Assembly (NCBI RefSeq): GCF_050859025.1
Contig: NZ_CP138200.1
Coordinates: 5,456,001 to 5,520,000 of the forward strand
Reading direction: 5' to 3'
DNA length: 64,000 nt
DNA from: Wukongibacter sp050859025
Lineage (GTDB): Bacteria; Bacillota; Clostridia; Peptostreptococcales; Caminicellaceae
Every line of letters begins with the position of its first letter. The stretch's first letter is position 1. A program made the translations under genes and the position numbers. Below, piece after piece: positions 34,976 to 42,670 of the stretch. The notes beneath the pieces are model-generated. The model was not told the DNA's origin. It did no database searches and saw only the letters and a program-made list of their open reading frames with translations.

Positions 34976-34995
34976 TTGCTTACCTCCTTTTTGTA

Positions 34996-35159
34996 CCTCT
35001 ACTTATAAGCCGATTTTTCGGTAGGGCTGGTCTATATTTCTTTGATTTTTCGTCACTTTTATTTTTGCCCCTCACTATTAAGCCGAAAAATCATAGGGGG
35101 TGTATCAAAAAAACATAAAAAAATCCCCCAATCTATAAGCCGATAATAGATAGGGTGGG
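34996..35159 (-). promoter_or_regulatory. Leader with three hairpins sharing a TAAGCCGA loop
   Basis: Three stem-loops (34996-35026, 35068-35100, 35124-35159) each have C-rich left and G-rich right arms and contain (plus strand) TAAGCCGA. On the minus strand the one at 35124-35159 is followed by ATTTTTTTATG and would act as a terminator. They precede the RepA-like gene on the same strand. They could be attenuators, iteron-like replication sites or regulator sites. Confidence 0.55.
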
Positions 35160-35180
35160 TGCGAAATTTTTACGCAACTC

Positions 35181-35540
35181 TTAATCTTTTAGGAATTCAT
35201 AAAAGATTTTCTCAATCGTAGCCATGCAGTAATCTTCTAAAACTTTTTTCATTAGTACGACTTCATCTTCTTGATTTTCTAAATGTATAATTAGCTCTTC
35301 TTTAGCAAGGCTGCAGGCAACAAAAAACAATCTCGCAAATTCATTCTGCGACGTTTCATCTAGTATATAAGGATTAAGGAAAACATCTATAAATTTGTAT
35401 TTATCAAACCTAGATGGCTTCAGTGAAATGATAACTTTTCCCCATTCAAGTCCTTTCGATTGGTGAACAGTCATTTATTTGCTTTCTTCTGAAAAGATTT
35501 TATCAATCATTATGGACGGTTTCTTTTCAGTTGCTGTTTT
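35181..35540 (-). pseudogene. UvrD/Rep-type helicase, C-terminal fragment with stop codon
   Basis: Helicase motif V (MTVHQSKGLEW) and motif VI (EFARLFFVACSLAKEEL) are clear. Upstream in the same frame lies IDKIFSEESK and then a TAA directly before the ATG. No ATPase domain remains. It is probably an older gene cut at the edge of the mobilizable element. Confidence 0.7.
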
Positions 35541-35799
35541 TTATGTGTCAATCAGAGTGCCTTTTCAAATGAATTCAGTAAAATGAAGCAACAGGGATTA
35601 ATTGACTTTCATAAGAACAGATTTACATTGATATTAGAGGATACTATTTCAAACAGTATTTTTATCGGATAAATTTTCGTATTAGGGATCAAGCAGCTAT
35701 CCAAGCTAAAGACATGCTGTATAGCAGGCGGCTCCTTCAGAGATTAAAGGGATACCCAAAGTATAAAATCTTAAGTTGGACTCACCAAACTTTCCACAT
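35541..35799. other. Relict sequence
   Basis: A plus-strand stretch reading FSKMKQQGLIDFHKNRFTLI near 35570-35630 resembles the C-terminal wing of Crp/Fnr regulators, too short to annotate as a gene. Nothing else recognised. Confidence 0.35.
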
Positions 35800-35833
35800 T
35801 AGACTTGACAGTCTAGACTTCCAGGTCTACAAT
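35800..35833 (+). promoter_or_regulatory. Promoter overlapped by two TetR operators
   Basis: TTGACA (35805-35810), a 17-nt spacer and TACAAT (35828-35833) form a near-consensus promoter. Two adjoining 16-bp dyads, TAGACTTGACAGTCTA (35800-35815) and TAGACTTCCAGGTCTA (35814-35829), cover the -35, spacer and start of the -10. They lie 27 nt before the TetR start, so autorepression of the operon is expected. Confidence 0.75.
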
Positions 35834-35859
35834 AGAACTGTGAATGCGGGGTGATGTTT

Positions 35860-36474
35860 ATGGAGTCAAAATTCAATTGGAATTTTGAGCATGGCAAAAA
35901 TCTATTTGAAACAGCAATAGATGAATTTGTTGAAAAAGGGTATGACAAAGCATCAATCAATATCATACTAAAAAATGCCGGAATGAGTAAAGGTCAATTT
36001 TATTACCACTTTGAAAATAAAGAGAACTTGTACTTTGCACTCATTAATGAGCTCATAGCTAAAAAGCAAAGCTTCTTAGGCTCAAGAATAAAACCAGAAG
36101 ATATGCAACAAGATATCTTTTCGATCTTTCACTTGCAAATTAAATTAGGTATGGAATTTGGCAAAGATTATCCAACAATTTATAGGTTCTCAGAAGCATT
36201 TCTTCGTGAACAAGGGAAACCAATTTATCAAAAAGCCATGTCAAAACACAACTTTGAAAATAACGATCAGATCAAGACTCCAATAGATATGGCTTATGAA
36301 AGAGGAGATTTTAGAGAGGATTTACCTAAAACCTTTATCCTTAAAACTGTAGGTTATCTGTTTACTAAAATACCCGAAATCTCCAATGTTGAGGGGATTG
36401 AAGATGTAGAAGCATATTTGCTTCATTTAATTGATTTTATGCGTCATGGGTTAGCTTCTAAATCCAATAAATAA
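35860..36474 (+). CDS. TetR-family regulator of the membrane protein/hydrolase operon
   Basis: 204 aa from the ATG at 35860, placed 4-9 nt after GGGGTG; earlier in-frame GTG/ATG codons overlap that site. N-terminal helix-turn-helix SINIILKNAGMSKGQFYYHF is typical, with a TetR_C-like ligand domain behind it. It is followed 16 nt later by a membrane-protein gene and then a hydrolase, all in one direction. It probably senses a compound the hydrolase degrades. Confidence 0.9.
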   Translation: MESKFNWNFEHGKNLFETAIDEFVEKGYDKASINIILKNAGMSKGQFYYHFENKENLYFALINELIAKKQSFLGSRIKPEDMQQDIFSIFHLQIKLGMEFGKDYPTIYRFSEAFLREQGKPIYQKAMSKHNFENNDQIKTPIDMAYERGDFREDLPKTFILKTVGYLFTKIPEISNVEGIEDVEAYLLHLIDFMRHGLASKSNK

Positions 36475-36490
36475 AAAGGTAGGTCAAGGT

Positions 36491-37195
36491 ATGAAAAACA
36501 AAAAGAAAGAACTCGCTTTAAAATTAGGATTTTGGTCATCTGTGTACCTTATTATACTATGTCTTTTGTATGGATTTGGATTAATATCAGTTATTACTAA
36601 TTACGGTATACCTAAATGGGATGGGTTATCAAGTTATATTGATTTCTCAAAGCATAGCTCATTTTGTGCATATAAAATATGTATGGTTACTTCAATGTTA
36701 GCAGCACCTGTATTTACAGTTTTAGCTTGTTCGATTCATGAAATGGCTGAAGAGCATAATAAACTTTTAAGTTTTATTAGCGTTTGCTTTTCTATTGCAT
36801 TCGCATCTATTGTAAGTATCGTGTATTTCATGCAGTTTACAATGATACCTTCAAGTATTATGAATGGGAATTTTGAAGGATTAAATCAGTTGATACTTCT
36901 TAACCAAAACTCATTCGCAGCACTATTAGCAGTTTTAGGATATAACTTCTTTTTGGGACTATCAACGCTATTTTTAGCATTTGTGTTTAAAGAGACGTCG
37001 ATAAATATTTGGATTAAGGGATCATTTTTACTTACAGGTATTTTCTGCATGATAGCTCTATTGGCTTATATTTTGAATCAAGTAGAATTGGCCGTATATT
37101 CTGCAGGCATTTATAATACATCCTTAATTTTTGCAAGTGCATTATTAGGGATTAAATATTATAAGATTCTTAACCATTTTGATTTGGTGACTTGA
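36491..37195 (+). CDS. Multi-pass membrane protein
   Basis: 234 aa with about six hydrophobic helices (LGFWSSVYLIILCLLYGFG, then segments near residues 65, 95, 140, 175, 205). It resembles uncharacterised DUF4386-like membrane proteins. No transporter signature or charged motif in the helices is obvious. It sits between the TetR regulator and an alpha/beta hydrolase and may belong to the same response. RBS AAAGGTAGG. Confidence 0.65.
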   Translation: MKNKKKELALKLGFWSSVYLIILCLLYGFGLISVITNYGIPKWDGLSSYIDFSKHSSFCAYKICMVTSMLAAPVFTVLACSIHEMAEEHNKLLSFISVCFSIAFASIVSIVYFMQFTMIPSSIMNGNFEGLNQLILLNQNSFAALLAVLGYNFFLGLSTLFLAFVFKETSINIWIKGSFLLTGIFCMIALLAYILNQVELAVYSAGIYNTSLIFASALLGIKYYKILNHFDLVT

Positions 37196-37249
37196 TAGAT
37201 GAGGATATGAGTATATCATAGTAATCAACTTATACAAGGAGGTGTAATT

Positions 37250-38392
37250 ATGAGTAGTTTTGTATTTCCATTTGGATATACTAAAATGCATCATACGAAA
37301 GTTATAGACTATCAGCTGAATCGTTGGCATTCATTGGGTTATACTAACATAGAAGATATGAAGAATGCAGCAAAAGAAATAAACAAGGTTGAGGATTGGA
37401 AAGCAGCACTCTTAAAACAAGCAGAACTTGCTTATGATGAAGGGCGTTTGATGAATGCAACATTTAACTATCGCGCTGCAGAGTTCTTTGTACATCCAGA
37501 TGATCCAGATAAAAATATGCTATACAATCGATTTATAGACATGTTTTACAACGAACTCTTTAAGGATGAAAACCTTAAGAGAGAGTGGATTCCATACAAC
37601 GGCAATGAAATCCCAGCTCTGAAGTTGAAGTCTAAAACAGATATTGCCAAGGATACGCTAGTGATTCACGGAGGATTTGATTCCTTTATGGAAGAGCTTT
37701 ATAGTTGCGCTTTTTATTTTACAGAACGTGGCTATGATGTCATCCTTTTTGAAGGACCCGGACAAGGTGCTGCACTTAAAGATAAAGGCATATATTCAAA
37801 TTATAGGTGGGAAAAACCAGTAAAAGCTGTGTTAGACCATTACAAATTAGATAATGTAACCATAATAGGTTTTTCCATGGGAGGTTGGTTTTGTTTCAGA
37901 GCTGCAGCTTATGAACCACGAATAAAAAGAGTTATAGCATCTAGCATTGCATATGACTATATGAAGATTCCACCAAAACCAGTCGAAAATTTTGCAAGAT
38001 GGTTATTTAAGCACCCTAAAATTATGAATGTTATGACAGATTTAAAAATGAAAATGATGCCTCAAGAAAAATGGGGAGTCGATAATCTGATGTACATTAC
38101 AGGTACTAAAACTCCGCTGGATGCTGGGCTCGCCCTATTAGAATTTAATGAAGAACACTTGAAATCAGAGATGGTTAAGCAGGATGTACTCATACTAACA
38201 GGTGAAGCTGATCACTTTATACCTGTTAAGATGCATAGATTGCAAGTAGCGGCTTTAAAAAATGCGAAGTCCATTAAAGAACATATATTTACTGAAAAAA
38301 CTCAGGCTCATAATCATTGTATGATCGGAAACACCGGCCTAATGCTTGAAACTATGGCAAGTTGGTTAGAGTTGAAAAAAGCTATTGAATAA
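37250..38392 (+). CDS. Alpha/beta hydrolase with helical N-terminal domain
   Basis: 380 aa. An N-terminal helical domain (about residues 1-120, EDWKAALLKQAELAYDEG...TFNYRAAEFF) precedes the hydrolase core: VIHGGFDSFMEE (oxyanion), nucleophile IGFSMGG (near residue 205), Asp in GEADHFIP (near residue 322) and His in AHNHC (near residue 363). This layout matches the DUF1100/FrsA and pseudooxynicotine-hydrolase group. Start behind AAGGAGGTGTAATT. Third gene of the TetR operon; the substrate is unknown. Confidence 0.85.
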   Translation: MSSFVFPFGYTKMHHTKVIDYQLNRWHSLGYTNIEDMKNAAKEINKVEDWKAALLKQAELAYDEGRLMNATFNYRAAEFFVHPDDPDKNMLYNRFIDMFYNELFKDENLKREWIPYNGNEIPALKLKSKTDIAKDTLVIHGGFDSFMEELYSCAFYFTERGYDVILFEGPGQGAALKDKGIYSNYRWEKPVKAVLDHYKLDNVTIIGFSMGGWFCFRAAAYEPRIKRVIASSIAYDYMKIPPKPVENFARWLFKHPKIMNVMTDLKMKMMPQEKWGVDNLMYITGTKTPLDAGLALLEFNEEHLKSEMVKQDVLILTGEADHFIPVKMHRLQVAALKNAKSIKEHIFTEKTQAHNHCMIGNTGLMLETMASWLELKKAIE

Positions 38393-38793
38393 GTAACCAG
38401 TAAGGAAGAAATAGGAAGAAACCTTAAAGATGATTAAACAGCAAATCTGGATGAATGGGCTCTAATTATTGTTCAAATACCTCCTCTTATTGAAATACTG
38501 AATCAGAAATCCGATAAATAAGCTGGTTTATCCAAGTTGTTAGAATGTAGTTATGCCCTATCCTATTATCTCTGGTAAAGCGCATGAAAATGTCAATAAT
38601 TTTGTAACCCGTACCCGTTGCCATTATAAACGCTTTTCATATTGGTGAAATCTACCCTCTGTAAATTTAATTTTTGAAAAAAGTATGGTTAACTCCTCCT
38701 TTTAAACAAAACATGAACCCGAAAATCAATAGTGTTGTTTCATAGTATAAAATAAATCATATAGCGGTAGTGCGTAGCATTACGGCGTCTATT
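38393..38793. other. Intergenic region without recognised gene
   Basis: No start-bearing frame. Composition is mixed. From about 38764 repeated AGCGGTAG-GCG motifs begin that belong to the following palindromic structure (second copy near 38842). Confidence 0.4.
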
Positions 38794-38829
38794 AAGTGGT
38801 CGTAGCCCAAATTGGCCTACGGCCAACTT
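38794..38829. repeat. Long imperfect palindrome S1, attC-like
   Basis: AAGTGGTCGTAGCC pairs with GGCCTACGGCCAACTT, with three symmetric mismatches, around CCAAATTGG. Flanking AGCGGTAG motifs at 38764 and 38842 suggest it is the centre of a ~90-bp structure just upstream of the metallo-beta-lactamase-fold gene. It shares the CCAAATTGG core with S3 (41696-41775). Confidence 0.5.
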
Positions 38830-38881
38830 CATATATTCACGGAGCGGTAGGCGTATTAAATTTTTAGTAAGGTAGGATAAC

Positions 38882-39721
38882 ATGAAAAAAACAATAAAGA
38901 TATTAGCAATTTACATAACGATCTCAATTCTATTTGTGAATTGCATAAACAGAAATAACAATTCAACTATATTGCAACTAACGGAAGAAATTAAAATTAC
39001 TGAAATTGAACAAAACATATTTCTGATTACACACAGTTTTCCTTGGCCAGCCAACTCTTTGGTACTTGTATTAGATAAAAAAAATATACTTTGGATTGAT
39101 ACACCATATACACCAGAAGCAACTTCCCATGTATTAGACTGGATTCAAAAGAAATTTGGTAGCCGTTATTCAATTACAGAAATAAATACTGGTTTTCACA
39201 TTGATAATTTAGGAGGTAACCAGGAACTGATAAAAAGGAATATTCCGATATACGGCTCTGATTTAACATGTGAACTTCTTGAAACAAGAGGTGCGATTAC
39301 AATGTCAAAAATGATAAGATGGCTTAATGGAGATGAGTATGAAAAATACAAGAATGCATATTCGAATTTTAAATTTTTTAAACCGACCAGAATATTTAAC
39401 ATCCACGAAGAACAAAAAATCAAATTGGGATCAGAAGAAATCATTATTTATTATCCTGGTCCTACTCATACATATGATAATCTGGTTGTTTATGTTCCGA
39501 GTAAAGAATTACTCTTTGGCGGATGTATGGTACTATCATCTGATACAGGTAAAGTGGGGTTTATAGACGATGGAAATCTAGAAGAATGGTCAAAATCTCT
39601 TGTAAAATTAGAAAAGCGTTTTGATAATATACGTGTCGTTATTCCTGGCCATGGAAATCCAGATAATTCAATGATTATAACTCATACAAAAAGTATTCTT
39701 AAAAAAAGTATAAAAGAATGA
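38882..39721 (+). CDS. Subclass B1-like metallo-beta-lactamase with H116 replaced by Gly
   Basis: 279 aa, lipoprotein-like N-terminus (ISILFVNC, Cys near residue 21). The B1 zinc ligands can be followed: the HxHxD motif reads TGFHIDNLGG, so His118 and Asp120 are present but His116 is Gly; His196 is in GPTHTYDN, Cys221 in LLFGGCMVLSS and His263 in IPGHGNP. The GGC cysteine and overall length fit true B1 enzymes. With the first Zn1 ligand missing it may be a mono-zinc enzyme, altered in substrate, or inactive. It stands in the palindrome-separated gene series. Confidence 0.8.
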   Translation: MKKTIKILAIYITISILFVNCINRNNNSTILQLTEEIKITEIEQNIFLITHSFPWPANSLVLVLDKKNILWIDTPYTPEATSHVLDWIQKKFGSRYSITEINTGFHIDNLGGNQELIKRNIPIYGSDLTCELLETRGAITMSKMIRWLNGDEYEKYKNAYSNFKFFKPTRIFNIHEEQKIKLGSEEIIIYYPGPTHTYDNLVVYVPSKELLFGGCMVLSSDTGKVGFIDDGNLEEWSKSLVKLEKRFDNIRVVIPGHGNPDNSMIITHTKSILKKSIKE

Positions 39722-39810
39722 AAGTTGCTAAACATAATAGTAGATATAAACGTTAGGTAAATCAGTTGTCCCTAGCATGATAATCGTGTGTGTTTTTATT
39801 AGGATGTTTG

Positions 39811-39995
39811 AAATGGAAATTCCATTTATAATAAAAAAGACTATAGATTCAAGACGCTCAACTAGAAGTTATAAAATGCTTGATATTGATCAAGAAGTAA
39901 TAAATTCTATAAGGAACTTTGGAGAAGTAATTTTTCTTCCATCAATTCCGTTTAAGAAAAAAGGGAAATGGGCATGGATTTGTTACTTCTGGTGA
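39811..39995 (+). pseudogene. Duplicated N-terminal fragment of the nitroreductase gene
   Basis: The first ~43 codons repeat the start of the nitroreductase at 40411 almost exactly (MEIPFIIKKTIDSRRSTRSY...). After FLP the sequences part. The upstream region differs and the RBS is degraded to AGGATGTTTGAA. The fragment is followed by unrelated sequence. Confidence 0.8.
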
Positions 39996-40042
39996 ATTAC
40001 TATTTGGCTGATTTTAAATGATTATACGTCAATTGCATATAA

Positions 40043-40345
40043 GGTTTTGCAATAGTATATTGTTCGAAGTGCAAGTGCAGAGATAATTGTAATCATTTGA
40101 TTATAGGAAAAATTTCAATTCTGTTTTCAAAGTTTAACCCTAAGAAATACACAAATAAGGATTTAATTTTTGGGATAATGATTCCAATGCTTCTTGCTAT
40201 TGGATTACCTCAATATTGGTTAATTAAAAACCCTACATTATTGTTTTTGTATTGGGGTTTTATTGTATTAGGTGGTTTGGAAGTATATTTTTTTGTTTGC
40301 AATAATTGTTTAAATGATAAGTGCTCTATTTGTAGAAAAAAATAA
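40043..40345 (+). pseudogene. Cysteine-rich small membrane protein, probably start-less
   Basis: The open frame follows a TAA and reads CSKCKCRDNCNH, two hydrophobic helices (IFGIMIPMLLAIGLP, LLFLYWGFIVLGGLEVYFF) and CNNCLNDKCSIC at the end. No ATG or good site precedes the first cysteine cluster. A TTG at 40097 would cut it off. The two Cys clusters could bind metal. I do not recognise a named family. Confidence 0.45.
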
Positions 40346-40410
40346 AAATGAACGAACGCCAAGCAAGCTTATTATTAATGGCTTAACAAATATTAATAGG
40401 GAGGTTTAAA

Positions 40411-41256
40411 ATGGAAATTCCATTTATAATAAAAAAGACTATAGATTCAAGACGCTCAACTAGAAGTTATAAAATGCTTGATATTGATCAAGAAGTAATA
40501 AATTCTATAAGGAACTTTGGAGAAATAATTTTTCTTCCTTTTGAACATGATATAGAAATCAATTTTTTTAAATCTAAACCTACAAATAAGCTATATATGA
40601 CTATGAAATCTCCACCGGATAATATTGCTTTCTTAGCAGAAACTGATGTGGTTTCAATTTCAAAAGTTGGATTTTTAGGAGAATTACTTATATTATTTGC
40701 GCATAGTAAGGGGATTTCAACTTGTTGGTATGGGCACTATAGATTATCAGAACTTGAACGTTTAATTCCACATTTACAAACTAAAGAACAGCTAAAAGAA
40801 TCAAATATGGGTTATGGATATTCAAAAGGTATAACTACTGGTAGAAGAGCAATATGTGTAAGTCCTTTAGGGTACCACAATAAGAAGGGACTACGACTAC
40901 TTGATAGAATTACTAAAAAGACATCTAGTTTTAAACGAAAAGAAATTATAGAGCTCCTTGAGGAGCCAAATGAATACAATAAACTTTCAAATGATATTAT
41001 TTATGCACTTGATTTAGGTAGAAAAGCTCCATCTGCGGCAAACTCTCAAATGTGGCGATTTTCTTTTGAAGATAATTATAAAACAATTATTATTTCGATG
41101 CCAATTGGATACAAACATCTTAAATGGGAGCATCCAAATGTTGACATAGGAATCTGTGCGAGTCATATTTGGCTTGGTTTAATAGATAAAGAGTATAACC
41201 CCATAGTTAGTGTATATGAAGAGGGCAATAGAGCGGTTTGGAAAGTTTCAATATAA
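40411..41256 (+). CDS. Nitroreductase-family protein (TM1586-like)
   Basis: 281 aa. Two nitroreductase-like halves: N-terminal IDSRRSTRSYKMLDID with FMN-contacting Arg residues, and C-terminal ALDLGRKAPSAANSQMWRF plus VDIGICASHIWLGL. It resembles the TM1586-type flavin reductases. FMN-dependent reduction with NAD(P)H is the expected chemistry. Strong GGGAGGTTTAAA site. The 3' end abuts an IS66 remnant, so the last residues may be a junction product. Confidence 0.8.
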   Translation: MEIPFIIKKTIDSRRSTRSYKMLDIDQEVINSIRNFGEIIFLPFEHDIEINFFKSKPTNKLYMTMKSPPDNIAFLAETDVVSISKVGFLGELLILFAHSKGISTCWYGHYRLSELERLIPHLQTKEQLKESNMGYGYSKGITTGRRAICVSPLGYHNKKGLRLLDRITKKTSSFKRKEIIELLEEPNEYNKLSNDIIYALDLGRKAPSAANSQMWRFSFEDNYKTIIISMPIGYKHLKWEHPNVDIGICASHIWLGLIDKEYNPIVSVYEEGNRAVWKVSI

Positions 41257-41492
41257 TTCACGCATAAGTTTGTAAAGTAAATCCTGCTTATCCAAGTCAA
41301 TATTTGGTAGTGTTTCAAATAAATATTTGAGATAATAATATGGGCTTAAATTATTTGCTTTTGCTGTTTCAATAATGCTATAAATTCTAGTACTTGCAGT
41401 AGCGCCCTTTGGTAATTACTAAATAAAAATTTTTTACGTCCAACGACAAAAGGTGTTATGGCTCTTTTGGCTTTATTATTATTAATGGATAT
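41253..41492 (-). pseudogene. IS66 TnpC C-terminal remnant
   Basis: INNNKAKRAITPFVVGRKKFLFSN is followed, after a frame change, by IYSIIETAKANNLSPYYYL and KYLFETLPN, the C-terminal end of IS66-family transposases. Only this tail is left, joined tail-to-tail with an IS1634 fragment near 41490. Confidence 0.8.
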
Positions 41493-41695
41493 AGACCCCT
41501 CTAAATTAGCAGATGATAGATTTGGCTTAGCTTTAGAGCACCTATATGAAGCAGGGCCTAAAGAAATATTTACGAGAATGGCATCTAATGTATTTAGAAT
41601 GTACAACATGAAAATAACAAAAGTTAACTTTGATACAACATAAAAAGTTATATGGGTAATATATGAAACTGATAGTGGAAAAGAAGCAAGTAAAA
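41486..41695 (+). pseudogene. IS1634-type transposase fragment
   Basis: DIDPSKLADDRFGLALEHLY, EAGPKEIFTRMAS and VNFDTT match the N-terminal region of IS1634/IS4-type transposases. A stop and frame change follow, with YETDSGKEAS readable further on. Confidence 0.7.
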
Positions 41696-41775
41696 GCGTG
41701 TACCCTGCACCGCTTTGCTCCGCCCAAATTGGCTCCCGTTGGCCGCCAAATTTTGGTACTCGCAAAGCGTTATAT
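41696..41775. repeat. attC-like palindrome S3
   Basis: CGCTTTGC (41711-41718) and GCAAAGCG (41762-41769) are perfect outer arms. Inside, CCCAAATTGGC pairs with GCCAAATTTTGG with a one-base bulge. The right arm is followed by GTTATAT, a simple-site-like core. The 5' core expected of an attC is not visible, perhaps removed by the adjacent IS fragment. Confidence 0.5.
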
Positions 41776-42605
41776 GAAATTCCCTACAAAGGCAGTAAAT
41801 ACTAGTGGGTTTTTGTTGAAAGATAAGAGAAAATAACTTTTAGGAGGTCTTTATGGGGAAACCTTTATCTGAAATGACATTAGAAGAACTTTGGGAACTG
41901 TTCCCGATTATTTTACGTGAACATAATCCTGAATATAAAAAATGGTATTTAATAGAAAAAGGAAATATTGAAAAAGCAGTAGGTATGAATACGATTGAAC
42001 GAATTAATCATATCGGAAGTAGTGCAGTTGAAGGATTGCTCGCAAAGCCAACAGTAGATATTCTCCTTGAAGTTAATTGTAATAGTGATATTAATAATTT
42101 AAAATTAAGGCTAGAAAATGCAGGTTGGATACTTATGACAATTGAAAAGGAAACAGATTTTAAAATGGCATTTAATAAGGGTTATACACCCGATGGATTT
42201 GCTAAAAAGGTATTTCATCTACATGTTCGATTTTTAGGAGATTGGGACGAATTATATTTTAGAGATTATCTTATGATTCATAAAGAGGTTGCTAAGCAAT
42301 ATGGTGATTTAAAAGAAAAATTAAAAAAGCAATATGAGCATGATAGAGACGGATATACAGAGTCAAAAACAGAGTTTATTAAAAAATGGACAAAACAAGC
42401 GAGAAAAGAATTCCCTAATAGATATTTGCCATAAAAAATTATTTTTTTAAGCATGGATGAAGTAATAAATAAAAATTGGTAACAGTGGAGGCAGGGAACT
42501 TCATATAACATGAAGTTACGGTTTCGCTCCTTCGTCACAGCAGCCAAATTTATAAACCTAAGCCAAGTCTGGCTAAGGTTATGAACTTCGCAAACCTCAG
42601 TAACG
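41770..42605 (+). mobile_element. Candidate integron-type gene cassette carrying grpB
   Basis: The segment begins at a GTTATAT core (cut between G and TT) and ends at a hairpin whose first core is ATATAAC and last core is GTTATCG. In integron cassettes the inverse core at the start of attC is complementary to the core at the other end of the cassette. Here GTTATATGAAATTCCC (41769-41784) and GGGAACTTCATATAAC (42494-42509) are complementary at 15 of 16 positions. One promoterless gene fills the unit. No integrase gene is in the window. Confidence 0.45.
41853..42434 (+). CDS. GrpB/UPF0157 nucleotidyltransferase-like protein
   Basis: 193 aa with the family pattern HIGSSAVEGLLAKPTVDILLEV (near residue 50) and FHLHVRFLGD (near residue 123), seen in the GrpB/UPF0157 proteins, which have a minimal nucleotidyltransferase fold (GSS...D.D). 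The biochemical role is unknown. Start behind TTTAGGAGGTCTTT. GrpB proteins are frequent passengers of mobile and cassette DNA, in agreement with the palindromic boundaries here. Confidence 0.85.
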   Translation: MGKPLSEMTLEELWELFPIILREHNPEYKKWYLIEKGNIEKAVGMNTIERINHIGSSAVEGLLAKPTVDILLEVNCNSDINNLKLRLENAGWILMTIEKETDFKMAFNKGYTPDGFAKKVFHLHVRFLGDWDELYFRDYLMIHKEVAKQYGDLKEKLKKQYEHDRDGYTESKTEFIKKWTKQARKEFPNRYLP

Positions 42606-42611
42606 TTATCG
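42494..42611. repeat. attC-like recombination site S4
   Basis: From ATATAAC (42503-42509) to GTTATCG (42605-42611), 109 bp. Outer arms: GTTACGGTTTCGC (42515-42527) pairs with GC-AAACC-tca-GTAAC (42590-42604), the 3-nt bulge giving the asymmetry attC sites have. An inner hairpin AACCTAAGCC/GGCTAAGGTT lies at 42555-42580. The structure resembles V. cholerae-type repeats more than protein-coding DNA. Confidence 0.5.
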
Positions 42612-42670
42612 GAAATGGAGGTAGCTGGTATAGAGTGTTTGATAAGTATCAGAATAGGAGGTTAAATATA

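Larger units (their letters stand above)
27690..35480. mobile_element. Mobilizable element: serine recombinase, RloAB-like genes, MobA/MobC, RepA-like
   Basis: All genes are on the minus strand: RepA-like ATPase, HTH protein, MobC, MobA, RloA-like ATPase, RloB remnant, 55-aa protein and large serine recombinase. This is the toolkit of Tn4451-like mobilizable transposons, which excise by a large serine recombinase and move with help from a co-resident conjugative element. Boundaries are approximate: the left edge lies past the recombinase end, and the right edge near the interrupted UvrD-like fragment. Related hairpins separate its modules, and a decayed relative lies at 11.8-12.3 kb. Confidence 0.7.

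Noticed and set aside
35541..35650. Crp/Fnr-like C-terminal wing (GLIDFHKNRF)
   Set aside because: Too short, no regulator core, no start or stop context; kept only as a remark.
41346..41765. 139-codon minus-strand frame across the IS junction
   Set aside because: Only its end is IS66 protein; the rest reads the IS1634 fragment and the palindrome backwards.
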